Source: an uncultured Desulfobulbaceae bacterium
GTDB lineage: Bacteria; Desulfobacterota; Desulfobulbia; Desulfobulbales; CALZHT01
Direction of reading: 5' to 3'
DNA length: 64,000 bases
Assembly: GCA_945787445.1 (NCBI GenBank)
Contig: CALZHT010000031.1
Location: 20,067-84,066, forward strand
Part shown: positions 1 through 8,492 of the stretch, piece after piece
How positions within the stretch are numbered: the first letter of the stretch is position 1
Layout: each line of letters starts with the position of its first letter
Position numbers and translations under genes: made by a program
Notes under the pieces: model-generated
Database searches by the model: none
What the model was told of the DNA's origin: nothing
What the model saw: the letters and a program-made list of their open reading frames with translations, nothing else

Positions 1-51
1 AAGGAGCTTGACCTGGTCGTTGCCCAGAAAGAGTTGACCCATGCAGGATGA
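1..51 (+). CDS. C-terminal end of upstream ATPase gene (partial, probably subunit b)
   Basis: The first 51 bases read in frame 1 as the last sixteen codons of a protein ending ELTHAG, with TGA at 49-51; its start lies outside the window. It overlaps the ATG of the alpha gene by 11 bases, which implies translational coupling. In N-ATPase operons the gene directly before alpha encodes the membrane stalk subunit b, so that is the likely identity, but sixteen residues cannot prove it. Confidence 0.5.
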   Translation, partial: KELDLVVAQKELTHAG

Positions 52-1564
52 TATACAGGATGTAAAAAAGGCCCTGGAAAGCTCCTTTGATTCGGTGGAG
101 GAGGCCCTGGATCATGTCAGTCCAGCCATCCAGAGCCGGGAAATCGGCACAATCGGATTTGTCGGCAAAGGCATAGCACAGGTTCATGGTCTGCCTGAGG
201 TGAAAAGCGAAGAACTGCTGGAATTCCCCGAGGGCTTGCTGGGTATGGCATTCAACCTGGATAAGGATGAAATCGGCGTTATCCTGCTGGGCGATTATGA
301 ACACCTGAAAGCAGGCTCTGAAGTGAAACGGACGGGCCAGGTGGTTGACATCCCGGTTGGTGATGAACTAATCGGCCGGGTCATTGATCCCACCGGGAAG
401 CCCCTTGATGGCCTGGGCCTTACCATGATAGAACAACGGCTGCCGGCCGAGAGGGAAGCGCCGCCCATCATGCATCGGGCCCCGGTTTCAGCTCCTCTGC
501 AGACCGGCATCAAGGTGATAGACGCCCTGATTCCCATAGGCAGAGGGCAAAGGGAGCTAATTCTGGGCGACAGGCAAACGGGAAAAACCGCTGTTGCCCT
601 TGATACCATCATAAATCAGAAAAATGGGGATGTCCTCTGTATCTATTGCGCCATTGGCCAGCGAAGTTCAAGTATTGCCAAGTTTATTGCCGACTTGAAA
701 CATCATGGCGCCATGGAATATTCCATAATAGTGGTTGCCGAAGGAGATGATCCTCCCGGTCTCCAGTTTATTGCGCCCTATGCGGCAACCAGTATTGCCG
801 AATATTTCATGGCAATGGGACGGGACGTCCTCATTGTCTACGATGACCTGACTCACCATGCCCAGGCCTACCGCGAACTGAGTTTGCTTTTGCGGCGCCC
901 GCCGGGCCGCGAGGCCTTTCCTGGGGATATTTTTTATATCCATTCAAGGCTGCTGGAACGATCAACCCATTTGCGGGAAGAGTTCGGCGGCGGTTCGTTG
1001 ACAGCGCTGCCCATCATTGAAACCGAGGCCCAGAATATTTCCGCCTATATACCGACCAACCTCATCTCCATCACCGACGGCCAGATTTATCTGTCGCCCG
1101 ATCTTTTCCAAAAAGGCGTCCTGCCTGCCGTGGATGTGGGAAAATCCGTGTCCCGGGTGGGCGGCAAGGCGCAGCTCCCCGCGTTCCGCGCCGTTTCCGG
1201 GCATCTGCGCCTGACCTATTCTCAGTTTGAAGAGCTGGAGGCTTTTTCCCGATTCGGCACCAGGCTGGACGAGGAGACGCGCCAGACCCTGGAACATGGC
1301 TATCGGGTGCGGGAAATTCTCAAGCAGCCGCAATACGCTCCAGTGGTTGTGACTGAGCAGCTTGCCGTACTTATTGCCGTGGCAAAGGGTGTGCTTGATG
1401 CAACACCCCTTGAAAAAATTGCCGGGGCTGAAAAGGGTATAGCAGCCGCCCTCCAGCAAAACCTTCCGGAAATATGGCAAAAATTGGCGAAGGGCCAGAG
1501 GTTGACCGATGATGACCAGGAGAAAATAGTGAAAACTGCCGGAAAGGCTGTGCACGACCTTTGA
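41..1564 (+). CDS. atpA: Alternate (N-type) F1F0 ATPase, F1 subunit alpha
   Basis: Non-catalytic nucleotide-binding subunit of the soluble F1 head of an ion-translocating ATPase. The protein (507 residues) has the beta-barrel N-terminal domain, a P-loop GDRQTGKT near residue 175, and the alpha-family signature around [17 protein letters not shown] near residue 365. What points to the alternate N-ATPase rather than the housekeeping enzyme is the context: a stalk-subunit-like tail directly upstream, gamma directly downstream, and no beta or epsilon after gamma. N-ATPase operons run D-C-Q-R-B-E-F-A-G, whereas housekeeping operons place delta before alpha and beta after gamma. N-ATPases are thought to pump Na+ or H+ outward at the expense of ATP. 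The ion-specifying c subunit is outside the window, so the ion is unknown. Confidence 0.93.
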   Translation: MQDDIQDVKKALESSFDSVEEALDHVSPAIQSREIGTIGFVGKGIAQVHGLPEVKSEELLEFPEGLLGMAFNLDKDEIGVILLGDYEHLKAGSEVKRTGQVVDIPVGDELIGRVIDPTGKPLDGLGLTMIEQRLPAEREAPPIMHRAPVSAPLQTGIKVIDALIPIGRGQRELILGDRQTGKTAVALDTIINQKNGDVLCIYCAIGQRSSSIAKFIADLKHHGAMEYSIIVVAEGDDPPGLQFIAPYAATSIAEYFMAMGRDVLIVYDDLTHHAQAYRELSLLLRRPPGREAFPGDIFYIHSRLLERSTHLREEFGGGSLTALPIIETEAQNISAYIPTNLISITDGQIYLSPDLFQKGVLPAVDVGKSVSRVGGKAQLPAFRAVSGHLRLTYSQFEELEAFSRFGTRLDEETRQTLEHGYRVREILKQPQYAPVVVTEQLAVLIAVAKGVLDATPLEKIAGAEKGIAAALQQNLPEIWQKLAKGQRLTDDDQEKIVKTAGKAVHDL

Positions 1565-1570
1565 TTTGTT

Positions 1571-2455
1571 ATGCAAACCCAGGAAGTCCTGAAAAAGAAG
1601 ATTCGCAGCGCAACAGAGATGTTTTCCGTGGTGAAAACCATGAAAACCATGGCTGCGGTCAATATCCGCCAGTATGAACTGGCTGTGGCGTCTCTGGGCG
1701 ATTTTTTCAAGACCCTGGAAATGGGTCTGCAGGCCGTATTAAAATACCGCTGGAAAAGCAGGCCGCTGCAAAGGGATGGCCGCAAGCAGGCAACCGGCTT
1801 GATAGTATTTGGCTCTGATCAGGGGATGTGCGGGCAATTCAACGAGCTGGCAATTGGTTTGGCCTCATTAACCGCGGCAGAACAAAAAGATCATGGCCGG
1901 GACGTGTTTTTCTGGACAATCGGGGATAGAGTAGCTGTGCAGATTGAACAGGGACTGGACCGGAAATTTGAGCTGCCGGGCTCGGTAAAAGGCATAACCG
2001 CAATTGTCCAGGATATGGTTCTTGCGCTCGATGACTGGATGAAAGAGAAACATTTAGGGAAGATCTACTGTGTTTATAACAAGCCCATTTCCGCTTCATT
2101 GTATCGAGCCCACGTCATGCAGCTGCTCCCCCTGGATGCCCAGTGGTTTCAGCAGTATGGGGAAAAATCATGGCCTTCAAGGGCCATCCCCTTATATACC
2201 TTGCCCTGGCAGGACTTGTTCAGAGCACTATTCGGCCAGTATCTTTTTGTCGCCCTGTTCAGGGCGTTTGCCGAATCGCTGGCCAGTGAGAATATAAGCA
2301 GGCTTGCCTCCATGCAGGCGGCGGAAAAAAATATTGAGGAGCTTATCGAGAGGCTGAACGCCGAGTTTAATCAGCAGCGCCAGAACGCCATCACCGAAGA
2401 ACTCCTCGATATTATTTCCGGGTTCGAGGCATTGACTGTGTCAGCAGAGAAATAA
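1571..2455 (+). CDS. atpG: Alternate (N-type) F1F0 ATPase, F1 subunit gamma
   Basis: Central rotor shaft of the F1 head. The N-terminus (residues 1-35, with SATEMFSVVKTMKTMAAVNI) and the C-terminus (residues about 240-290, with FAESLASENISRLASMQAAEKNIEELIERLNAEFNQ split over the helix) are the two long antiparallel helices typical of gamma; the middle is divergent, as expected for the alternate family. It starts six bases after the alpha stop, so the two are co-transcribed. It appears to be the last gene of the operon: nothing on the plus strand follows for several kilobases, in line with the N-ATPase gene order ending in A-G. Length of 294 residues is normal. Confidence 0.88.
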   Translation: MQTQEVLKKKIRSATEMFSVVKTMKTMAAVNIRQYELAVASLGDFFKTLEMGLQAVLKYRWKSRPLQRDGRKQATGLIVFGSDQGMCGQFNELAIGLASLTAAEQKDHGRDVFFWTIGDRVAVQIEQGLDRKFELPGSVKGITAIVQDMVLALDDWMKEKHLGKIYCVYNKPISASLYRAHVMQLLPLDAQWFQQYGEKSWPSRAIPLYTLPWQDLFRALFGQYLFVALFRAFAESLASENISRLASMQAAEKNIEELIERLNAEFNQQRQNAITEELLDIISGFEALTVSAEK

Positions 2456-2808
2456 AATAATTCAGGTCCTCTGTGTAACTGCAATACCAGATTATTTTAA
2501 CCACAGTCAGAGAACAGCTGGATCAGGATAGATGGCGGTTATCTAACCCGAATTATTCATGACTCTGGACTATTTTTTTTATTTTGTTGAAATTTAGTCG
2601 AAATTGAATATTTTCTCAGTGCTTAGCAACACGCAGAGTGTTTTTGGCTCGTTCTGTAACTGCATTTGACAAGAGTCACCCTGAGGGGGCAGCGATTTGG
2701 CGGAATCTGCTTCGTCATCGGGCGGTTCGCGTAGCCAACTACAGCGAATCACCCTCTTCCTCACATTTTCAGCCAACTCACCACCTGAATAATCCACGCT
2801 AATACAAT
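2456..2808. other. Gap after the ATPase operon, no gene seen
   Basis: No convincing coding frame, RNA gene or repeat was found here. Short open frames exist on the minus strand but have no ribosome binding site and low-complexity content. No clear hairpin terminator follows atpG. Confidence 0.5.
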
Positions 2809-2851
2809 AAGACAGCCCCATTCAATAGTGGATAATAAATGGGGCTGTCTT
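2809..2851 (-). terminator. Hairpin terminator of the MarR operon
   Basis: Two perfect 14-base arms, AAGACAGCCCCATT (2809-2822) and AATGGGGCTGTCTT (2838-2851), enclose a 15-base loop. It lies 21 bases past the stop of the lipoprotein gene on the minus strand. The arms start and end in A/T, so it could work in either direction, but only the minus-strand operon ends here. Confidence 0.75.
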
Positions 2852-2872
2852 CGATAACTAGCTGTCTTTATA

Positions 2873-3319
2873 TTATCTTCTGCTGTGCCGGTATTTCTTT
2901 CCTTTTTCTTTGTTAATGAAATTGGCCAGCTTTTCCCTTTGGTCAACTGACAATGAACTATGAAACAGGGCTAGTTCGGTGATGAGTTCATTGGCAGTAT
3001 TTTCCAACTCCTGCATATATTCAGAAGTTTCCTTTCGCAGATACTCTTCATCCAGTTCTTCATTTTTGAGCTGTTCCACGAAGATTGTCCTCAACGCATG
3101 CGGTTTATCAAGCTCCTTTCTTTTTTCTTCAAAGCTGGCCAAAATTCCGCTGAGTTGATTTTCCTGATCGGAATCCAGGGCAAGCTCTTTAACGATATGG
3201 CCGGTTACCCTGTTAATATCAGTGTGTCTGCCATCACCATGATGACGGCATGCTGTGAAGGAAAGAAGAATTAATGATAACGTACAAATAATAAGTGTTT
3301 TCATAAGATGGTTGTTCAT
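2873..3319 (-). CDS. Spy/CpxP-like small periplasmic lipoprotein
   Basis: 148-residue protein with a hydrophobic signal segment (residues about 7-22) ending in a lipobox-like SFTAC, followed by His-rich CRHHGDGRH and a long charged helical region. The pattern of a short signal, then helices with repeated 'L..DQ...L' and 'LS.DQREKL' phrases, is that of the Spy/CpxP/LTXXQ family of periplasmic chaperones and metal-responsive proteins. The ATG at 3319 was chosen because GGAGGT lies seven bases upstream; an upstream in-frame ATG lacks such a site and would overlap the preceding gene. It is the last gene of a three-gene operon with a MarR regulator and a small membrane protein, which suggests an envelope-stress or metal/biocide-induced role. 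That function is inference. Confidence 0.65.
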   Translation of the reverse strand: MNNHLMKTLIICTLSLILLSFTACRHHGDGRHTDINRVTGHIVKELALDSDQENQLSGILASFEEKRKELDKPHALRTIFVEQLKNEELDEEYLRKETSEYMQELENTANELITELALFHSSLSVDQREKLANFINKEKGKKYRHSRR

Positions 3320-3347
3320 GATCGTACCTCCGTTTTCTTTAAATTCG

Positions 3348-3608
3348 TCATTCAGCATTCATCGGCAGGTCATTTCCATTCCTTTTCGCTATATGGCGAT
3401 TGGCTGAAAAAACCAGGGCAACTCCTGCAGCTATTGTCACTGCCGGCCATAAAATGCCTGCGCTGCCTGCAGCAACAGGAATCCAGCCGATTTTTTTCGC
3501 AAACCAGAAAAAGCCAACTGCCACTAAAGCCAAACCTGTGAGTTTATGTCCCTTTCGATTTGCTTTGCTGTGCATCCATTGCTGATTGCGTATGCTTCTG
3601 ATTGTCAT
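3348..3608 (-). CDS. Small two-helix membrane protein of unknown function
   Basis: 86 residues. A basic N-terminus (residues 1-22) is followed by two hydrophobic segments, about 24-40 and 45-66, then a short charged tail, giving a hairpin inner-membrane topology. GGAGGTG stands five bases before the ATG. It is the middle gene of the MarR-lipoprotein operon, 28 bases ahead of the lipoprotein gene, and directly follows an operator-like palindrome at 3626-3640. I do not recognise the family; similar small membrane proteins with a repeated 'GW.P' phrase are usually annotated as hypothetical or as 2TM-like. Confidence 0.65.
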   Translation of the reverse strand: MTIRSIRNQQWMHSKANRKGHKLTGLALVAVGFFWFAKKIGWIPVAAGSAGILWPAVTIAAGVALVFSANRHIAKRNGNDLPMNAE

Positions 3609-3625
3609 AATTACACCTCCATTTT

Positions 3626-3640
3626 GTTTAGTTGCTAAAC
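3626..3640. promoter_or_regulatory. Operator-like palindrome, internal site of the MarR operon
   Basis: GTTTAG-TTG-CTAAAC is a perfect six-base inverted repeat with a three-base spacer. It lies between the marR stop and the start of the small membrane protein. It matches the site upstream of marR (4156-4170) at 13 of 15 positions when that site is read on the other strand. Confidence 0.65.
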
Positions 3641-3657
3641 TATTGAGCCAAAAAAAT

Positions 3658-4146
3658 TTAATGCTTTTCTTTGGTGTGTTCTTGCATCTTTACTTTGCTG
3701 TCATCTAAAAATGAATCCATCCACTTGAACATTTCTACTAAAAAGTAGACCTTATCATCAGAATATTTCCTGAGTTCCTCATAAAGCGGGATGATTGATT
3801 CCTGGTTGATCTTCTTGTGTTTTTCATAAACAGTTTTGCCAATTTCAGAAAGCTCCAGAAAAACTTCCTTTTCATTTTCCAGACCCTTATACCGTTTAAC
3901 AAGCCCTTTATCCTCAAGTTTTTTAACCGTCTGTGAAATAGCTCCTTTGGTAACTCCCAAAAATTGAGCAAGCTCCGTGATGTTCTTCTCTGGGTGGTCG
4001 CCAATCTGATCTATCATATGCCTCTCTGAGTGATAGAGGTCTTTGCCAACTCCATAGTCCACCGGAATTTTTTCCAGTGCATGATACTTATTGGCGAGCC
4101 GTATAAAAAGCTCGACAATCTCTTCACAAATCTTTTTTCTATCCAT
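3658..4146 (-). CDS. MarR-family transcriptional regulator
   Basis: 162-residue winged-helix DNA-binding protein. The recognition region reads NITELAQFLGVTKGAISQTVKKLEDKG (in two stretches around residues 54-80), followed by the wing KRYKGLENEKEVFLELSEIG, the classic MarR arrangement; flanking helices would form the dimer interface. MarR proteins usually repress their own operon and let go on binding a small ligand or on oxidation. Supporting autoregulation, two near-identical palindromes sit upstream of this gene (4156-4170) and just after it (3626-3640). The protein is first in an operon with a small membrane protein and a Spy-like lipoprotein. The ligand cannot be told from the sequence. 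Confidence 0.88.
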   Translation of the reverse strand: MDRKKICEEIVELFIRLANKYHALEKIPVDYGVGKDLYHSERHMIDQIGDHPEKNITELAQFLGVTKGAISQTVKKLEDKGLVKRYKGLENEKEVFLELSEIGKTVYEKHKKINQESIIPLYEELRKYSDDKVYFLVEMFKWMDSFLDDSKVKMQEHTKEKH

Positions 4147-4155
4147 GCCTATATA

Positions 4156-4170
4156 GTATAGAAACTAAAC
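4156..4170. promoter_or_regulatory. Operator-like palindrome upstream of marR
   Basis: GTATAG-AAA-CTAAAC, an imperfect version of the palindrome at 3626-3640 (13 of 15 bases shared on opposite strands). It begins nine bases upstream of the marR start codon, where a bound repressor would block transcription or translation initiation. Confidence 0.6.
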
Positions 4171-4488
4171 AAAATGTCAAGGGCTCATTTCATTTTTTTT
4201 CTCAAAGAAACTTTTTCATTTAAAAAGTTATGAAATGATTAAAGAAATTTTAAAAAAACTTTAAAAAAGGAAGGTTGGAACCAAAATTAAAAAAACGGCC
4301 CCAAAAAGAAAAAATGGCGCGTGGTTTGGAACCGTTAATCTGTTTCGATTAAAATTGTAAACCTTTATCCTAAAATTTTCTCCTGACAACTCAACTAATA
4401 GCAGGATGTTACAGTTGAATGCTTAAGCTAAGACGCGCAGACCGTAGCATCGACCTAGTGCATTGTTATGTGTTATTTTCCCAATATT
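4171..4488. other. A/T-rich gap upstream of the MarR operon, no gene seen
   Basis: The stretch is rich in A and T runs and should contain the promoter of the minus-strand operon, but no single -35/-10 pair stands out. No RNA gene or coding frame recognised. Confidence 0.4.
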
Positions 4489-4902
4489 TCAAAAGCCCCC
4501 ATTAAGTTGTTTCCAGCTAGGAATTACGACAAATATATAAATGGCAGGCAAAATAAATGGGAGCCACCATAGTTCTTCACTCTTTATGGCCCATGGTGGA
4601 GCAATAACGAAACTCACAATCAATCCTATACCTACAATAGCGCCGAATAAATATACTCCCCATCGTTTCATCTTCCATAAAGCATATAATGAAACAAGAG
4701 TTAATACATTTGCTAAAACGCCATAAATCGCTGCAGGTACTGTGAGTGCTGCAACTGCGGTTGAAACCATTTCCTGTCCTTCATTACCCTCAAATTGATA
4801 AACTCCTATTGCTACCATCAGGGACATAATTGATCCGAATAAAGCAAATCCAAAAAAGATAAATAAGATGATACAAAAAATTGAAATAGATTTAGGCCTC
4901 AT
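4489..4902 (-). CDS. Four-helix membrane protein of unknown function
   Basis: 137 residues with four hydrophobic segments at about 6-30, 50-72, 82-102 and 112-130, separated by short polar loops; a Trp-rich PPWAIKSEELWWLPF stretch precedes the last helix. No catalytic motif is visible and I do not recognise the family, although the layout resembles small DUF-type membrane proteins. It follows the beheaded gene at 4925-5450 by 22 bases, so both probably came from one transcription unit whose upstream part was removed by an IS21 insertion. Its expression today is uncertain. Confidence 0.5.
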   Translation of the reverse strand: MRPKSISIFCIILFIFFGFALFGSIMSLMVAIGVYQFEGNEGQEMVSTAVAALTVPAAIYGVLANVLTLVSLYALWKMKRWGVYLFGAIVGIGLIVSFVIAPPWAIKSEELWWLPFILPAIYIFVVIPSWKQLNGGF

Positions 4903-4924
4903 GACTTTCCATTACACACATACG

Positions 4925-5503
4925 TTAACTGTTATTAATTTGTTTTATTAGTTTTTCGTGTGGAATATCTACAGCATACCAGCAAGAGGGCTCAACTTTT
5001 TCAGGTAATGAATTCCATGCGATAACATAGTGTAGTGATAAAGGTTTATTTTGAGGAATATCCTTAAGACAAATATTGATAGTATTATTGTCCATCGTAA
5101 CTGGATAATCCTCAGCTAATGACGGTTTGATTTTTAGTCTTGATACCAAACACTCTTCATCCTCAGTACCAATAATCACCAAAGTTTTGTTGTGTTCCCA
5201 CTCCCATGCATCTAAGCACTCACCGGAACAACCGTACCCTTTTTCTTTGAGATTTATCCAGGTGCAAGAGAAATTAATGCTGCTGATATTTGTGGTAAGT
5301 ACGCATTGAAATACCACAGCGATACATTTCTCCACACTCATACCTTTCGGTAAGTCTGGAACAACTTCATTTGAGTTTATTTGAACTCTGTCATGATCTA
5401 ATTCGGGAGAATCAACATCGAATGACAATGTACCAATAGGAGTATCTACTTGTAAATGGTCGTGATAAATTGAGCCAAAAATGGTCGTTAAGAATTGAGC
5501 CAC
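4925..5503 (-). pseudogene. Hypothetical gene whose 5' end was replaced by an IS21 end
   Basis: The open frame is 192 codons from a GTG at 5503, but its first 17 codons (MAQFLTTIFGSIYHDHL) are the translation of the IS21 terminal direct repeats at 5451-5502. Genuine gene sequence therefore begins at about residue 18 (QVDTPIGTLSF). The rest is a soluble protein with an all-beta look, four or five Cys (VFQCVL, FSCTW, YGCSGECL) and a C-terminal charged tail; I do not recognise it. The hybrid frame is intact and could in principle still be made from the IS-supplied GTG, though no good ribosome binding site precedes it. Followed by the membrane protein gene at 4489. Confidence 0.6.
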
Positions 5504-6581
5504 TTTTGAGGAAAAATGACTTTAATCCTTTAGTGTTTTCCGAGAAGGAAGAAAGCAGTTATTCTTTAAATTTTTATTCTCAGAAAATGAAAGGGAGAAA
5601 AGTGGTTTGAAAAAAAGGAGACCGTTTTGGACATTCTATTACTGCACAGGAGGGGGTTGTCCCAGAGGCAGATAGCTCGGAAGCTGGGAGTCAGCCGGAA
5701 TACCGTTAAGAAATATATAGAGAAGCCGGAGTTGCCGGAAGCGGGGCGCAAGTTGGTCCAGCGGAAAAGCCTGCTGGACCCTTACCATGACAATATAATT
5801 TCATGGCTGGATGAAGACAGCGACTACAGCGCTACCTGGATTTATGACCGCCTTTGTAATTTCGGTTTTCCAGGAAGTTACGAGATTGTAAAGCGGAGAG
5901 TTCGGGACCTGAAAGAGGAACGTCAGCGGATCGCCTATATGCGTTTTGAGACGGAGCCTGGTTATCAGGCCCAGGTTGACTTTGGTGAATTTCAGGTTGA
6001 AAATGCCGACGGCACGATTAAGAGACTGTATTTATTTTCAATGATCCTGGGATATTCCAGGAAGAATTACGGGGTCTTTGTTGAGCGCTGCGACCTGCCC
6101 ACCTTCCTGGATTGCCACATCAATGCCTTTGAATATTTTGGCGGAGTTCCCGAGCAAATACTGTACGACCGGATGAAGAATGTCTACATTGGCAAGCTTG
6201 TGGGCAAGAGCAGATTTAATGATACTCTGACTGGTTTTGCCTTGCATTATGGTTTTAAGCCTGAGGTCGCTCCGGCCTATGCGGCGTGGGTTAAAGGAAA
6301 GGTGGAAAGGCCTTACCGGTTCATTCGGGAAGGATTTTGGCGGAGTTATGGTTATATCTGTCTTGAGACGGCCAATCGTGATCTTTCAGCATGGCTCAAG
6401 AAAAAGGATGAACGAGTGCATGGTACGACCCATGAAGTTGTCTCTCTTCGTTTTGACCGGGAACGTCCGCACCTGAACCCTTTGCCAAGGCAGCCTTTTG
6501 ACACCTCCTACCGTGTATACAGGAAGGTTTACAAGGACTGTACAGTGCGCTTTGATGGTAACAACTATGGAACGGAAAGCA
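5451..6581 (+). mobile_element. IS21-family insertion sequence remnant (left part only)
   Basis: The left end begins TGT at 5451, as IS21 elements do, followed by two 22-base direct repeats at 5456-5477 and 5481-5502 (ATGGTCGT...AATTGAGCCA, 19 of 22 identical, period 25), typical multiple terminal repeats of this family. The istA gene follows. The element stops abruptly at 6581, where the inverted repeat of the tyrosine transposase element begins; the 3' end of istA, istB and the right end are absent from the window. Confidence 0.8.
5627..6581 (+). pseudogene. istA: IS21-family transposase IstA, C-terminally truncated
   Basis: DDE transposase of the IS21 family. The N-terminus has the helix-turn-helix GLSQRQIARKLGVSRNTVKKY (residues about 9-29), the middle has the RNase H-like core with YQAQVDFGEFQVE around residue 115 and the later acidic and WVKGKVERPYRFIREGFW region near residue 220. 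It starts at a TTG at 5627 with GGAG six bases upstream. The match to the family breaks off after FDGNNY near residue 314, where IstA normally continues with a conserved beta-rich tail; the remaining codons to 6712 are read through the neighbouring element and are not IstA. The partner ATPase gene istB is missing, so the element cannot move by itself. Confidence 0.85.
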
Positions 6582-6607
6582 GGGACGTTGTTGTTCAATG
6601 TGCAAAA
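6582..6607 (+). repeat. Left terminal inverted repeat of the tyrosine transposase element
   Basis: GGGACGTTGTTGTTCAA followed by TGTGCAAAA. It differs from the right copy only at the 18th and 23rd base. A six-base stem TCAATG/CATTGA with a nine-base loop can form at its inner edge (6594-6614). Confidence 0.8.
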
Positions 6608-6647
6608 AGCATTGACATTTGCTGCTGTTCTTGCATAAATGAGCATT

Positions 6648-7631
6648 ATGCCACGCCGTCCAAGGTTAGATATACCAGGAGCCTTACATCACATCATGGT
6701 GAGAGGAAATGACAGGGCCGATATTTTCCCTGATGACGAGGATAAGCGTAAATTTTTACAAAAACTTGAAGAGCTCATTGTTGATTCCGGAAGTCAAGTT
6801 TTTGCGTGGACATTGATGTCGAATCATGCACACATCTTGTTCAAGAGCGGGAAAAAAGGGATTTCGACAGTGATGAGGCGGCTCCTTACCTGGTATGCGA
6901 TTTACTTCAACCGCCGGCATAATAGAACCGGACATTTGTTTGAAAACCGGTATAAATCGATTCTATGCGAGGAAGATCAATACTTGCTGGAACTTGTGCG
7001 CTATATTCATCTTAATCCTGTCCGCGCCGGTATTATTCGGACCCTGGATGAGCTTGATCAATATTCATGGGGTGGACATAGCGTGCTTGTCGGCTCGATC
7101 GAGATGGATTGGATGGATACCCGATATGTATTGGCTCATTTTGACAACACCCTCTCCGCTGCCCGAAAGAAATACCGTTTCTTTATCGCTGACGGCCTAC
7201 ACTTGGGCCACCGGCCGGAGTTGACCGGAGGAGGCTTGGTTCGAAGCAAAGGAGGTTGGTCTCAAGTGATGGCCTTACGCCGGAGAGGAGAGCAGGAGAG
7301 TTCAGATGAGAGAATTTTGGGTCATAGTGAGTTTGTAGAAAGTATTCTGAGGGAGGCGGAAGAAAGAGAAATTCGACAATTGAGAATAAAGCGAGCCGGG
7401 AAGGCAATAACTGATATTATAGAAGAAGAATGTTTACACCGATCAATAAGCCCAAAAGAGCTGCAATCTGGTAGCCGACGCCGCAATGTGAGCGAAGCAC
7501 GAGCCGTAATAGCCTTCCGGAGTATAGAGGAACAAGGCATTACAACAGCTGAGATTGCCCGATCTCTGGGAGTGGCGACTTCTACAATCAGTCGAGCGAT
7601 TGCCAGAGGAGAAAAGCTAAAGAATGGATAG
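6648..7631 (+). CDS. REP-associated tyrosine transposase (RAYT, IS200/Y1-like)
   Basis: Single-strand transposase of the Y1 HUH family. The start MPRRPRLDIPGALHHIMVRGN is the family's typical N-terminus, so the ATG at 6648 is preferred to the ATG at 6639. The HUH metal site is SNHAHILF near residue 69 and the catalytic tyrosine lies in RYIHLNPVRAG near residue 124. A C-terminal extension ends in a helix-turn-helix, TTAEIARSLGVATSTISRAI (residues about 300-320), as in long RAYTs. RAYTs act on palindromic REP-type repeats and are usually single-copy, domesticated-looking genes. Here the gene is intact and framed by inverted repeats, with its stop codon one base before the right repeat. Confidence 0.88.
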   Translation: MPRRPRLDIPGALHHIMVRGNDRADIFPDDEDKRKFLQKLEELIVDSGSQVFAWTLMSNHAHILFKSGKKGISTVMRRLLTWYAIYFNRRHNRTGHLFENRYKSILCEEDQYLLELVRYIHLNPVRAGIIRTLDELDQYSWGGHSVLVGSIEMDWMDTRYVLAHFDNTLSAARKKYRFFIADGLHLGHRPELTGGGLVRSKGGWSQVMALRRRGEQESSDERILGHSEFVESILREAEEREIRQLRIKRAGKAITDIIEEECLHRSISPKELQSGSRRRNVSEARAVIAFRSIEEQGITTAEIARSLGVATSTISRAIARGEKLKNG

Positions 7632-7657
7632 TTTCGCACCTTGAACAACAACGTCCC
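7632..7657 (-). repeat. Right terminal inverted repeat of the tyrosine transposase element
   Basis: Read on the minus strand it begins GGGACGTTGTTGTTCAA then GGTGCGAAA; 24 of 26 bases match the left copy. Confidence 0.8.
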
Positions 7658-8492
7658 CAACTTCTTCTTTCTGAGGGTCTCGAATCTCCATCCACCTTTG
7701 CAGGGCAGCTCCGGCATCATCGCTGAAATAGACAACCCTGCCGCGGAAGTTCTTTTCCCCGATGTAAATCATGACCTTGCGTTCTTCGAGATTGATATCC
7801 CTGCTTTTTAAGTCGAGCAACTCCCCGATCCGCATCCCTGTCCTGAGCAGCAGCAGGATTATTGCGCGGGTGCGAATATCATCAACAACCGCAAGCAGTC
7901 TTTTTATGTCTCCTGCGTCAATAGCCCTGGGCAAGGTGTCTGGTACCTTTATCCTTACTTTTTTCAAAAGAATCTCGGGCTGCACAATACGCTTTTCAAC
8001 CAGGTAACTCATAAAGATGTATACATTCCCCAGCGTGTTCTTGATCGATGTTGCCATCAAATCACGATCCTGCTCGTGTTCAACAAAGGCTTCAATATCC
8101 TTGCGGGTTATTCCAGAAAGAGACTTCTTGCCGTTCTTCTTTATAAACTTAAGGAAATAGAAAATACTTGAACAACTATGGGTAACTGTATAATGCCTGA
8201 GGTTCCGACGGTATTTCCCCTGCAGATAATCTAAGGCATGCTCTTTGCCCGGCAGATCATGGTCCAAAAATCTTTTCCTAAAACGGTCAAGACCTCTACG
8301 ACTTTGGATACGGTTGCGTTCATCCCTGCTTAATGAATGGGCTCGGGATGGTTCATGAGTAGGAGCGAATTGCTCGGCAGAACTATTTGTGAAAGCAAAT
8401 CTTTCACTGTCTGGTGATAAATTCAATAAAAGATTTGAATGATATCCTTCGATAGGATATGTTGCCTGATAGGAATAGGTAAAATTGACCAT
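7658..8492 (-). pseudogene. Tyrosine recombinase/integrase, C-terminally truncated
   Basis: Phage-integrase-type site-specific recombinase. An N-terminal core-binding (SAM-like) domain spans about residues 75-165, and the catalytic domain begins near residue 180. The first catalytic arginine is present in LLRTGMRIGELLDLK and the beta-hairpin lysine in GEKNFRGRVVYF, but the protein ends after EIRDPQKE, before the HxxR box, the second histidine and the nucleophilic tyrosine. From there the frame runs into the inverted repeat of the neighbouring transposase element. GGAGG stands six bases before the ATG at 8492, so the 5' end is intact. Without the tyrosine it cannot cut DNA. It may once have served an integrated element in this accessory region. 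Confidence 0.85.

Larger units (their letters stand above)
6582..7657 (+). mobile_element. Tyrosine (HUH) transposase element bounded by inverted repeats
   Basis: About 1.08 kb bounded by 26-base inverted repeats at 6582-6607 and 7632-7657 that begin GGGACGTTGTTGTTCAA and agree at 24 of 26 positions. The only gene inside is the REP-associated tyrosine transposase. Immediately outside each repeat lies a different truncated gene, istA on the left and a tyrosine recombinase on the right, so the repeat edges mark two breakpoints. Confidence 0.75.
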
